From assembly GCA_946902875.1 (NCBI GenBank), contig OX336345.1:21297395-21361394 (forward strand): 64,000 nt of DNA. Reading direction: 5' to 3'. Below are positions 31,944 to 41,606 of the stretch, one piece after another. The DNA is from Nematopogon swammerdamellus. Taxonomy: Eukaryota; Arthropoda; Insecta; Lepidoptera; Adelidae. Under the pieces are notes generated by a model that was not told the origin of the DNA, did no database searches, and worked only from the letters and a program-made list of their open reading frames with translations. The first letter of the stretch is position 1, and every line of letters starts with the position of its first letter. The translations under genes and the position numbers were made by a program.

Positions 31944-32114
31944 TATTAAAACGGTCTAGACGCAGCGTCTGACAGCTAGCTTGCGCCAGTTGTCGCTTAA
32001 TTTTAGCCTAGCCGGTTCACATAGTTGATTCATTCAGTTCACAAGTGGATAAAACTGACCATACAAAACCAAATTAACCAATACAATAATACAACAACTA
32101 GAATAATGTGTAAC

Positions 32115-32434
32115 GTGTGGGGCCGGTACTTTAAAAGAATAGCCCCACTGCATCTCTCCCCGTGTATGTCGTAAAAGGCGACTAAGGGATATGACTCCCT
32201 TCTTATATCACTAGGTGGTAGGGTTTAACCCGCCCGGGTTGGTACCACCGCACTGAATGAAAGGTCGGTCGAAACGGCTATGTAAATAGTTTGTGTTTTC
32301 CGTCCAGTTCAGTGTAGCCGGCACGACCGAAGGGAAGCACTGACGTGGCACCAAGTTCACCCGGTGTTATGGGCTGACATCACGGATGTTGTAGGTGATG
32401 TAGCCAACCGTGTCAGTTTCCATAAAAAAAAAAA
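32115..32434 (+). mobile_element. SINE-B, full-length reference copy
   Basis: Head: GTGGGGC/GCCCCAC stem (32117-32123 with 32142-32148), then GTCG/CGAC stem (32168-32182). The body from CCCTTCTTATATCACTAGG and the tail to TTTCCAT and A11 are those of SINE-A. No A or B box is apparent. Confidence 0.85.
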
Positions 32435-32448
32435 TAATAATACATCTA

Positions 32449-33210
32449 AAGCCTGACCAGGAATATATGAGAGCTGTCAAGATGGAGCCACTTTTTAGAT
32501 TTATATAGCAACATTCAGTATAGTACGCACATATTGAATTGGCCGATGTTTTTAATCAAAATGTACTTTTGCACTGAAATACACAATAACATGGAGGTAC
32601 CAAGCCACGCCGCGCCGGCCGGAGTCGTAGCTCCATGCACAATAAGATATACAAACTGTATTTTAATTTAATGCATCTTTTATATATATTTTGATGTCAA
32701 TGTAAAAAGAACTAGCCTTGACATTTACATGTTAACAACATTTTTTCCATGTATCTGCAGATTTGTCCTCAAGGAAAGTGTACAAATTATTAAAAAAAAT
32801 ATTAATCGACCTTGCTGAAACACTAAACTTTTTAATAAAAATTCTAGTTCAGAAAAACTTAACCAAAGCTATTTTTATTCGAACGTTTCGTATTTCTGTA
32901 AGGCCAAAAAGTGTTTTTTTGTACAGAACAAATAATATTTACGTCCCTCTTTTGTTTGCTTTTCGGTAAATAGATGCTTGAGATACACCTAGATAGAACA
33001 AAAAATAATTACCTAATTGTACAATAAGGCGGCCAATTCATGACAATCTCACTACAATGACATAACTATTTACCTAAATGTCAGTTCAGAAGCAATTTTG
33101 ACATTAACAAAAGATTATCAAGCATCAAACATAATTGTGGCCAGTGTAAGAAATTAGTTCCAACGAAATTCCGCAATATGGCGGCCCCTCATATATTCCT
33201 GGTCAGGCTT
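32449..33210. mobile_element. TA-flanked TIR element (762 bp)
   Basis: Ends AAGCCTGACCAGGAATATAT and its inverse, with TA outside both (32447-32448, 33211-33212). Fits a Tc1/mariner-type non-autonomous element. The 68-codon frame at 32763-32969 is AT-rich and unrecognised. Confidence 0.78.
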
Positions 33211-33339
33211 TAATACAAAAATAAACTAGCACAATTTCAACTTCATTGAACTTAAACTTAAGAACTACAGAGCTACTACTAAAGAACACCTATATAAACC
33301 AGTCTATCTATACTGCAATGTGAGAGAATGGCGTTTCTG

Positions 33340-33671
33340 GACATTTTTTTACACTCGCTTTGTATTCATGCGCGAAGTAGGTACCTACGCCGCACGGTGT
33401 TTTAGAAGTAAAATTTACGAGCTCACTCCACTTAAAATTATACCCCTTAAAAGTTCAAAGAAACAATTTTTTATCGAAGCTAGATAAGTGCCGAACTCGA
33501 ATAGAGACAACGAGCGCAATTCCCGCCAGTCTGCATCACCAACGCAGCTGCCACAATGCGACTGTCGCGCGATGCGCCCGCTCAGTCACGCGCTGTCTTC
33601 GCTGGCGCTAGGTTTTGTAAAATAGTTTCTTTCGTTTATGTTTGTTTTATCGAAGTGTTGCGGATGTCGTC
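33340..33671 (+). promoter_or_regulatory. Candidate 5' region of the gene at 33672
   Basis: CpG-containing sequence (GACTGTCGCGCGATGCGCC) within an AT-rich area, immediately upstream of an ATG in context GTCGTCATGG. No TATA box is positioned clearly. Inference from composition only. Confidence 0.25.
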
Positions 33672-34195
33672 ATGGAGGTTGATGCTTCAGGTACGTTACT
33701 AGATAATTTTTATAGGCGTATGTGATAACTGTGTTTTTTTATTAAATATTTAGTAAGTCTTAGGAAAATGGTGAAATTAATTACGTTTTGTATACTTCCA
33801 TGGACTGCCGAAAAAAAAGTACCCTTTTTTCCGTGTTAATTTTTTTTTATATTATTGGTTAGTTATCTAGCTTAACAGTCATACTAGTGCTAATATGCGG
33901 AAATGTGCGTAAGAGCTTAAAAAAATATATTTTGTCCTTAGGTGCCGCTCTCGCTGGAGTAACGAGATTACAACTATTCGATGTTTTGTCGAGTGAGCAA
34001 CTTTTGGCTTGTGCAAACAAAGTGAAAGGTCAACAGCGAATGATGTACTTCATCATTTCGAAAAAACCAGAAATTCGAGAAAAAGATGTCAGTGTTAAAG
34101 TCAAGTTAGTTTCATACAAACTTCTGCAACATTGGGAAGAAAGTGGCAGAAACAAACACAACTTTATCAAAGTGGCTGTCAGTAGAAGTGTGTAG
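33672..34195 (+). CDS. Two-exon unknown gene, or 5' part of a decayed gene
   Basis: Exon 1 (33672-33690) encodes MEVDASG with a CAG/GTACGT donor. The intron is 33691-33941, with pyrimidine-rich acceptor TTTTGTCCTTAG. Exon 2 (33942-34195) continues in frame: AALAGVTRLQLFDVLSSEQL, then KKPEIREKDVSVKVKLVSYK, LLQHWEESGRNKHNFIK, and a stop, 90 residues in all. No signal peptide or membrane segment. I do not recognise the family. The next frames downstream suggest that the original protein was longer and that the stop arises from a frameshift. It is the only locus here with a convincing host-like intron. Confidence 0.5.
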
Positions 34196-34745
34196 CTCAT
34201 CATCAGTCGAACAGCATGTAGCCACCACACCAAAGCAACCATGGCAGTTAATCAAAGAATTCAACATATCGAGCACAGCAACAAGAAGAGGTGAACAAAA
34301 TCTTTCGTGGCCCAAAATTCACCAGAAGAGCTGGTATTTGCAGCCCAATCAAGTTTTATAAAACACGGCAAGATAAATGTGGCTGCAGTTTTGAAATTAG
34401 CAACTGGAAAAAAGAAGGCTGCTCAGCGAATATGTAGGCTCTCGAGGCGCGCCATAAAGAGTGTAGGTTTTATAGGGAGCATGGTAGAAGAAAAATCAAC
34501 CGAAAAGAGACCATGGAAGACCTATTTCATGCACCCTTAGTTTCATCCGATATGGTGATATCAAGTATGAGGCCCCTTCCCAAGAAAAAGACACATAATA
34601 TAGATCCTGAAGTTCTGAAACTAGTGCATATTCCAGAGGCCACAAGCCAACAGAACACAATGAGGACGACGATAATCTGTCGGACAATTTTGATGACTCA
34701 TTCATCATCATCATCATTCAGTTAAATTTAAGATTGAGTGGTTAA
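34143..34745 (+). pseudogene. Frameshifted continuation of the gene at 33672
   Basis: Successive overlapping plus frames continue coding-like sequence: VCSSSSVEQHVATTPKQPWQ and LIKEFNISSTATRRGEQ (to about 34300), then SSFIKHGKINVAAVLKLATG and KKKAAQRICRLSRRAIKS (to about 34480), then VLKLVHIPEATSQQ, and finally acidic EHNEDDDNLSDNFDDSF before a stop at 34743. At least three frame changes. The last 40 bp are echoed at 34828-34865, a partial tandem duplication. Either a pseudogene or assembly indels. Confidence 0.45.
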
Positions 34746-35335
34746 TTTAAATAGATATTTTTTTTAATTATTAGTTTGATTTAAACGAATTGTATTTATG
34801 TGTCCTTGATATTAACCAATATTTATGATGACTCATCATTCAGCCAGATTCAAGATTAGATATAAGAATAGTTAGAATTTTTAAATTTAATTAAAATTTA
34901 ATTATAAAATTAAAATTTACTCTTGAAATCGTGTTTTTTTTAATAGGCATCCTTAAACTATTCTTTACTTTACTCTAATTACATATGCTAACCTAACAAT
35001 ATGATTTGCTTACATATATACAAGCATTTTTTTTTATTTCAATCAAAAAGCGCCATGAGCTCGTAATTTTTGCTTTTAAAACACTGTGCGCCGTTTCTCT
35101 GTAAATATGTTGGCTGTAGGCATTGTCGGCTGTTCTTGTGTAGGCCTCCTCGGGGTTTAAAGCTAAAAAGTACCCTTCTGAGGTTGTTGGCCTCTCTTTC
35201 TGAGATGTAATCTGTTCATCTTGGTGCATAATATATTTTCGAGTGAAAAAGGTCTTTTTTTAAACCTGACACGTTTGGCTGCGTAGCCTACCGTGATGTC
35301 AGCATATCGATTCGCTCATTGCGGTGGTCTAGCTC
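34746..35335. other. No supported gene
   Basis: The minus frame 34993-35229 (78 codons) has protein-like composition, but I recognise no family. 35260-35320 is a decayed reversed SINE-A tail. Confidence 0.3.
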
Positions 35336-35339
35336 TCAA

Positions 35340-35548
35340 ACTATATCTTAACACTGTAAGCGGTGTCTATTGTGTAGCTAGTCACAATGTATTGTAATTG
35401 AAGACGTTAAAAAAGAACCCTGCGAAGTTTCTTGCCGGCTCTTCTTTGTGGGTGTAATCGAACCGGATTGTAAAAACTAAACAGGACAAATTCAAGCGTA
35501 GTGTACTACCATACGAATGATGAATAAAGAATAAAGAATAAAGAATCA
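35340..35548 (+). repeat. LINE 3' end with AAGAATA-type tail
   Basis: TGTGTAGCTAGTCACAATG, CTGCGAAGTTTCTTGCCGG, GTGTAATCGAACCGGAT, ACGAATGATGAATAAAG repeats. Paralogue of 25840-26030. Confidence 0.65.
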
Positions 35549-35554
35549 ATCCGT

Positions 35555-35650
35555 GCCGCACTGACATGGCACCTAGTTCACCGAGGTATTGTGGGCTGTC
35601 GTCGCGAATGCTTTAGGTTATATTGTAGCCAACCGTGTCAGTTAACATAA
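35555..35650 (+). mobile_element. SINE-A/B tail fragment
   Basis: GCACTGACATGGCACCTAG to GTAGCCAACCGTGTCAG; old, with decayed end TTAACATAAAAACA. Confidence 0.6.
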
Positions 35651-35928
35651 AAACACTCTTCAATAAATTTCTAATCGGTCCCCTAAAATTCACCCCCAAA
35701 ATCTAAATTCTTTGGCTATACGAACGTGATTGGGTCATCAAACTCTGTACTATACTTATGTACTAAATATAAACTTTTTCCGTCCAGTAGACTCGGATAT
35801 AATATATATATAAATCCTATAACAATTGCGTTTTTTCCTCTTTTGAGATACGGAACCCTAAAAATCTCAAGACGGTACAGTTACTTCACGAGTCATGAAC
35901 ACACTTTTCATAGGTCGGTTTGACGGGA

Positions 35929-36113
35929 TAGCCTCGATAGCTCAGTAGTGCAGACAGTCGACTGTCGCTTGTGTTTTCCGTCCAGTTTAGTGTAGCCGGC
36001 ACGACCGAAGGGAAGCACTGACATGGCACCTAGTTCACCCGGTGTTATGGGCTGACATTACGGATGTTGTAGGTGATGTAGCCAAACTTGTGTCAGTTTC
36101 CATAAAAAAAAAA
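35929..36113 (+). mobile_element. SINE-A with internal deletion of the 5S segment
   Basis: The tRNA-like start TAGCCTCGATAGCTCAGTAG to CGACTGTCGCTT joins directly to GTGTTTTCCGTCC in the tail, skipping the 5S block, B box and core. The tail and oligo-A are complete. Confidence 0.8.
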
Positions 36114-36159
36114 TAACTTAAACTAACCGTATCTTCAAGCTATCTTGTTGACATCTACA

Positions 36160-36245
36160 TCCGCATCAGCATCCGCGGATCTGAGCGTCCAAAAAATCCG
36201 CATCTGCTTCTGCATCCGCGGATGTCAAAAAAATCGCATTCGCAA
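36160..36245. repeat. ATCCGC-rich MITE scrap
   Basis: CATCCGCGGATCTGAGCGTC and CATCCGCGGATGTC, resembling the CGGATATCCGC ends of 3459-3590. Confidence 0.35.
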
Positions 36246-36970
36246 CATCCTTGCTACATACCAGTAAACCTGGGCAGCTGTGCATATGAAATCGATCTTT
36301 TTGTTCTATTATTGTTTCGAAACTTGCGAATAACAATGAAGCAATGGAGAGAAAGGCAGCGATACAAACGCAACTTCTAGAAAAGTCCTCGCGAGTTGAA
36401 GAAACATAAACAGGATGTGTGATGAATATTGCAAGTTTTAACAAGATAACTTATCGAACTTCCTGTATAAATCTGTCGGCGCAAAGAAATATTTCCATCA
36501 GACGTATTGTAACCGCCAACGCGACCGTTAAAGTTACACACGCTAAGATGGTCGCGAGCGAAAAGAACTTCGAACTTGGGGGGCCTCTTCTAAAGTTTAT
36601 TACTGACTACGCAGTTACTTGTTTTGGGTCTGAAGGTGAACGGACAAAGAAGAAAAGGAGCTATGTAAAAGGTCGGAAACAAAAATACCGTTAATTAAGG
36701 CCCCTGGGAATTGAGAGAAAAATATTTTTCAGACAACTCATGCTAAATGTCCGCTTTGTTATTGAAATAAACTTTTTCTTTTGTTGCGGTTTACCGACAC
36801 CGCGCCGCCCCGCGCCGCCTCCGCCGCGCCAGCAGCGACGCGGGAACCCAGACTGGGGGTGGTGGAGCGGGCGGTACGACACCTGAAAGCCTTTGTCGTG
36901 CCTGCTCTTCCTTCACTCCTACTCCTTCGCCCGGAGCGGACCAATAGAAGCCGATATTCGTTTGGTCGGT
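36246..36970. other. No recognised gene
   Basis: GC-rich block 36790-36860. Frames at 36166-36444 and 36419-36694 lack domains. Confidence 0.35.
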
Positions 36971-36974
36971 TAAG

Positions 36975-37062
36975 TAACTTGTTAGTTCAGTGGTAAGCGT
37001 GTAGGGTTTGCATATTTTGGACCATGGGTTCGAATCCCACAAAATCTTTTTTTTTTTTTTTA
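36975..37062 (+). pseudogene. tRNA-like sequence with T-run terminator
   Basis: TTAGTTCAGTGGTAAGC (A-box-like) and GGGTTCGAATCCCA (strong T-arm/B box), followed by AAAATC and at least 14 T. The acceptor and anticodon stems do not pair well, so a functional tRNA is unlikely. More likely a tRNA-derived SINE head or tRNA pseudogene. Confidence 0.45.
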
Positions 37063-37074
37063 AGCAATGTTAGG

Positions 37075-37260
37075 GTGTTTAGTTTTTTTTATAACCACCT
37101 AAAAGCTTTATTTTCGGAAATACAAACGTAACAAAAACGACATGCACCGCCTCAACATTAGGTTAGGGTTAATATATAGAAGAAGCGTCTCGTAGCGACG
37201 CATCTTCTATATATTAACCCTGGTTATTTCTTTTTTAAACCACCAAAACATCATTTATTT
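37075..37260 (-). repeat. Hairpin-centred repeat H, copy 2
   Basis: Core is a near-perfect palindrome: GGGTTAATATATAGAAGA and TCTTCTATATATTAACCC (37167-37222). Flanks CACCTAAAAGC and TTTAAACCACCAAA match copy 1 (22365-22545) in inverse. Confidence 0.6.
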
Positions 37261-37394
37261 ATCACTTCAAGTAGTGGTTCCGCAGGATCGCAGGAACAGC
37301 AGGCACGAAAATGGCTTTCAGGTGGCGCACCGGTGGAGCGGGCGTTGGGAGCGCGCGACACAAACAACGGTTTATACGTGGAGAAGGGGTGTTT

Positions 37395-37970
37395 TTAGGT
37401 TTCCCGTATCCCGTACGGAAGCCTATAATGCGAGGTTTACACTCAGCCCTACAGGGCAGGGAAGTGCGCAGGGCAGTATGCAGCGCGAGAATGTAAACAC
37501 GATACTCGCGTCGATGCTGCCGCAGAAGTATTTTGGGCAATAATCGTGGCAGCGGGAGGAGCAGTATCTAGGGCTGAGTGTAAACCTCGCATTACTAAGC
37601 GTCCGCTATCTGTCTGTCTATCTGTCTGTCTGTCCGTCCGTCCGTCTGTCCGTCCATCCGTCCGTCCAACCGTAATAGGTAGCCCGTTGAAATTTTCACA
37701 GAATATGTGTTAATATGGCCGATATAACAACAAATAATAAAAATAAGAAAAAGTAAAAAAATCATGGGGGTTCCCATAGAAGAAACCAAGTGTATGGTGC
37801 GCGCGCCATCTACCGAATAGAGCGTGAAGCATTTTAACTAATCATGGATTTGAACTAATATGAAGCATTTCATAACACACCATAGATGGCGCGTGTGGCG
37901 CTAATCATGACATGGCGATACGGAACCCTCGGTGCGCGAGTTCGACTCGCACTTGGCCGGTTTTTATAGT
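37395..37970 (+). repeat. Dispersed repeat D carrying a MITE
   Basis: GGTTTCCCGTATCCCGTACG, an insertion at 37428-37592, then ACTAAGCGTCC, GTCTGTCTGTCCGTCC, AATTTTCACAGAATATGTG, and end GTGCGCGAGTTCGACTCGCA, CTTGGCCGGTTTT. Confidence 0.7.
37428..37592. mobile_element. 165-bp MITE in repeat D
   Basis: Ends ATGCGAGGTTTACACTCAG and its inverse CTGAGTGTAAACCTCGCAT. Copies of repeat D at 46290 and 53610 show the empty site (GAAGCCTATTACTAAG), giving a duplication of at most 2 bp (AT). Confidence 0.75.
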
Positions 37971-38096
37971 AAGCGCAACATGTGGCACCGAGCTACCTAT
38001 AAGGTGTCTAACTACGCCCATGGACATTCGGCCGTACGCGTGGATTACGAACGGCATGCCGGCCTGACAGGTGTCTATTCACGCCTCTGTTGAAGG
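37968..38096 (-). repeat. LINE-E 3' end, minus strand
   Basis: GCGCAACATGTGGCACCGAG, GGACATTCGGCCGTACGCG, ATGCCGGCCTGACAGGTGTC. Only the last ~130 bp of the element. Confidence 0.7.
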
Positions 38097-38103
38097 ACAG
38101 TCC

Positions 38104-38630
38104 GAATACTTTGCTAAACGTGCGTGGTGGTCGGTGTTGCGCTGTAATTTAAAGAAGTACTTGCAGCACAAATTTTTTTGTTTTGTTTTATGGAAACTGA
38201 CACGATTGGCTACATCACCTACAACGTCCGTGATGTCAGCCCATAACACCGGGTGAACTAGGTGCCATGTCAGTGCTTACCCCTTTGATCGTGCCGGCTA
38301 CACTGAACTGGTCGGAAAACACAAACTATTTACATAGCCGTTTAGACCGACGTTTCATTCAGTGCGGTGGTAGCAACCCGGGCGGGTTAAACCCTACCAC
38401 CAAGTAAGATTAGGAGGGAAGAGACCTACAGTTTTACGTGGAATCCGAACCTCGGTCAGCCACCAACGGTCAGCGGTCACCCATCCAAGTACTGGCCGCA
38501 CCCAGCGTTGCTTAACATTCAATAGCGACAGTTGACTGTCTGCACCACTGAGCTATCGAGGCTGACACAACGATTACTCTGCTTACCCCGATTGTCGGGA
38601 TACGGGAATGTATGTATGTATGTACGCACA
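38104..38630 (+). mobile_element. SINE-B second-type tail interrupted by SINE-A
   Basis: GAATACTTTGCTAAACGTGC to TTGCAGCACAA (38172), then a reversed SINE-A, then CACAACGATTACTCTGC to ATGTATGTATGTATG. Matches the tail at 41780-41938 and 61070-61203. Confidence 0.75.
38173..38566 (-). mobile_element. SINE-A, full-length, minus strand
   Basis: Oligo-T, tail, body, then (reversed) B box GGAATCCGAACC, 5S-like block (38474-38516, GGTCACCCATCCAAGTACTG) and tRNA-like GAGCTATCGAGGCTGAC. CACAA lies at both insertion edges as probable target duplication. Confidence 0.88.
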
Positions 38631-38699
38631 TCGATTCATACCGAATGGGAACTGCCCCCTGAATCGTGGGTACATCCGTCCCGATTCCAATAATAATAA

Positions 38700-38880
38700 T
38701 AATTTATGGGTGTCTGAATCGGAGGGGCCAAAGCACATGCTCCGACCGACCAGCCAATATAACCTCCGAGAAGGTGGGTGCCATACCGGAGACTTCCCTT
38801 TGGATTGCTGAACTAGAGGACAACCGAGGCATGCGGCCATCTTACAATCAGTAAACAGTGGTACCACATAGAATGCCTCG
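38700..38880 (-). mobile_element. SINE-C tail, minus strand
   Basis: GAGGGGCCAAAGCACATGC, CAATATAACCTCCGAGAAGG, GGTGCCATACCGGAGACTTC, GCCATCTTACAATCAG. Head missing. Confidence 0.7.
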
Positions 38881-38940
38881 CGGCATTTAGCTCGACTGTT
38901 GTGCCTAATTTGTATTAATTGATGTGCAATAAAGAATATA

Positions 38941-39401
38941 CAGGGTGTCCCCGGACAGGTGTAGTTCCTTTAAGGAGGCTATTCTACGCTATGCAACAAA
39001 AGCACTGGTGAAAGAATTTTTTAAATAATGTGCTTTCATTAAAATTTTAGGATTTCCTAACAAACTAAATGCATACTACAATGTGTGGGCGCCTTTAGAC
39101 CGCGCGACTGTGAAACGCAAGGCGGAATGACGCGAGTCGGGGCGCGAGCGGTACGCGGGCGGGGCGGGCTATCTTTTTGCTTTCACTCGCGTCGCGTCCC
39201 GTCCGTATTCCCGCTGCCCGCTGCCCCGCGCCCCGCGCGCGCCCGATTAGAGCATTACAACATTACACTACATTAATAACTTTAAATATTTATATCTCCG
39301 CAACAGGCGTACCTAGAACCCTACTTCTTTTACTAATTCTGTTTGTTACAAAGCGTAGAATAGCCTCCTTAAAGGAACCACACCAGTCCGGGGACAACCT
39401 G
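38941..39401. mobile_element. TA-flanked MITE with long TIRs (461 bp)
   Basis: CAGGGTGTCCCCGGAC and GTCCGGGGACAACCTG; the inverted similarity continues about 55 bp (AGGAGGCTATTCTACGCT). TA at 38939-38940 and 39402-39403. Interior GC-rich. No transposase. Confidence 0.8.
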
Positions 39402-39635
39402 TATACATACATACATAAATATATACACTATTCAGTATGAGGTTTGGTGAACATAGATAGTTCATAAAAAATCATAAATTAAATTAAAAAATAAGCGAAA
39501 CACCAAATTCTCCGAGTTGCGGGCGTGGGCGGAAACCATAGACGTAGTACTTCCATAGATCGGCGCAGCAGACTATCCAACGCGACGGACACCGATTGTG
39601 TTAGTGTGTGTGAGCTGTGTAATTGTGACTTGTGT

Positions 39636-40034
39636 GTCAGCCCAGGTAACTCACTGGTGCGGTCGGTCGACTGTCGGTCGTGACTCGTGATCATAAGCAC
39701 ACCTGGGCGCCGCGCTGCCAGTACTTGGATGGGTGACCGCTCGGCCGTTGGAGGCCGAGGACCGTGGTTTGGTTTGGATTCTACGTTAAACTGTAGGTCC
39801 CTTATCCCTTCTTACCTTACTAGGTGGTAGGGTTTAACCCGCCCGGGTTGGTACCACCGCACTGAATGAAATATCGGTTGAAACGGCTATCGTGTTTTCC
39901 GTCCAGTTCAATGTAGCCGGCACGACCGAAGTCAAGCACTGACGTGGCACCTAGTTCACCGAGGTGTTATGGGCTGACATCACGGGTGTTGTAGGTGATT
40001 TAGTCAACCGTGTCAGTTTCCATAGAAAAAAAAA
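39636..40034 (+). mobile_element. SINE-A subfamily 2, full-length
   Basis: Head GTCAGCCCAGGTAACTCACT with GATCATAAGCACACCTGGGC in place of GTTAAGCAACGCTGGGC, then TACTTGGATGGGTGACC. The tail contains CACCGAGGTGTTATGG, and the oligo-A is interrupted. Confidence 0.85.
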
Positions 40035-40675
40035 CTTTATGTCTAGAGAGAGGGGAGGAATATACTATATGGGAGGATAGCTAATTAAAAGAATTCAATT
40101 AAATTATATATCTAACAAAACTAACAAATGCTTAACAACAACTAAAACGCAATACTTACACGAAAGAAAAGCTAATAGAAAAAAAAATAACAACTAAAGA
40201 AGAACTAAAAACTAAGTACATAATGTATATCCCATCTTAGTCTTAATTCTATGAAACTTATTAAACTCAATAAGAGCGACATCATGTAATTAATAATTAT
40301 GTACGTGTTATTCTATAAAACAAGTCTTCCTGCAAGACAGAGTTTCTCTAGAGCAGGAGACACGATTACATGTAAAATGGGCTTAGAAACTTTTCTAAAT
40401 AAATAATTTTTCTTTTTTCATTTTCATTTTCATACTAAGTCTATGGTGGAAATAATGCTAAAAGTTTTAATAAAGTGGGTAGCGGTAACGGGCGGGGCGG
40501 AGCGTTCACCTGGCTGGCCGGACCAGCGCGGACGACCCCGCTGGCCGCCCCGCCTACGGGGGTCGTGAAACGGGGTCGTGAGATAGGCGGAGGATGGTGT
40601 TACTTTACTTAGTTGCCAACATGGTCGGAAACTTCTACTTACTGTGCGACGGGTTCGCTACGTAATGTCACGTAA
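40035..40675. other. No recognised gene
   Basis: AT-rich, then a CCCCGC-rich inverted stretch at 40490-40590. No supported frame. Confidence 0.35.
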
Positions 40676-40677
40676 AG

Positions 40678-40860
40678 AGCGGCGGGTGGCTGGTGGGAAT
40701 GGCTTCTCACGTGAGAGGTCCGAGGTTCGAATTCAACCGGCGCGGCGTGTTCTAACGAGTTTTTTTTCTGATATGAACAAAAATTACGTGCACACCTTCA
40801 CCCACAGATCCGTGGTTCGGAATAGTTCGGATTCCATGTAAAATGTAGATCCACCGGGGT
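40678..40860 (+). mobile_element. SINE-C head and start of body
   Basis: GGCGGGTGGCTGGTGGG, GGTTCGAATTC, GAGTTTTTTTTCTG, TACGTGCACACCTTCACC, GGTTCGGATTCCATG. The last piece is SINE-A-like, so the copy is chimeric or diverged. Truncated 3'. Confidence 0.65.
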
Positions 40861-40942
40861 GACTGGATGAAATTGCCTAAGGCAATAATTAATTTAAAAT
40901 TACTTTTGGCACCTTGGCACAAATTAAGTGGGATAAAGTGTA

Positions 40943-41153
40943 TTTTTTTTAATGTAAACCAGGATGGGTGGCTGTGCCGAGAGACCAATGGTGCAGTCGA
41001 CAGAGCCAAAATCACCTCTCTTCGCGAAACCACGCTCAGTTAGGTGCCATGCCAGCAGATTTGCGGACTGTTGCTAGGCTGTCTAGCCCGTTAATACGAC
41101 GCTTGAAGACACCCAGGTTAAAGGATTCAGGAAATACACTCGCCGGAAGACAG
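40943..41153 (-). pseudogene. LINE-F 3' end, minus strand
   Basis: Oligo-T, TGTAAACCAGGATGGGTGGC, reversed coding tail to TACACTCGCCGGAAGACAG. Matches 31730-31943. Confidence 0.75.
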
Positions 41154-41410
41154 TATTATATAATGCCGAATGCAGGAGCGTAGATATATAATAAATTAAC
41201 ATGTTTTTATGGACAGCCCCCCGGCAGGCTGCGCCCAAAAGTTCGATGGGATATCATACACAGCCAATAACACCACTCCCTGCGCAGGCGCACGTTCACA
41301 GAGGCGCCATCCATCCTGGCTGTTAGGCGGACAAAAGGGGTCGTCGCCTAATATAATATTTTCAATAAATTCGTACGTCGTTTATTCGATTTAAACATGC
41401 TAGCCCCTCT
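41154..41410. other. No recognised feature
   Basis: Short frames only. Confidence 0.3.
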
Positions 41411-41606
41411 GACGTATGTGGACTGGGCCGGATTAAGCCATATAGAGGGCCCTAGGCAATGCAAGTCTCAGGTCCCCTCTCTCATTTCATTAGGCAGGTA
41501 GATCTCTAGGTAGGTAGTTAGTATTAAACTTTATACCAACACCAAATTTTAATGAATGTATTTCATTTATTAAAACAAAACTATTTATAGGTAATATAAT
41601 GTAACC

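Noticed and set aside
37150..37230. Telomere-like repeat (GGTTAGGGTTAAT)
   Set aside because: Only a single partial motif; it is the edge of the palindrome in repeat H.
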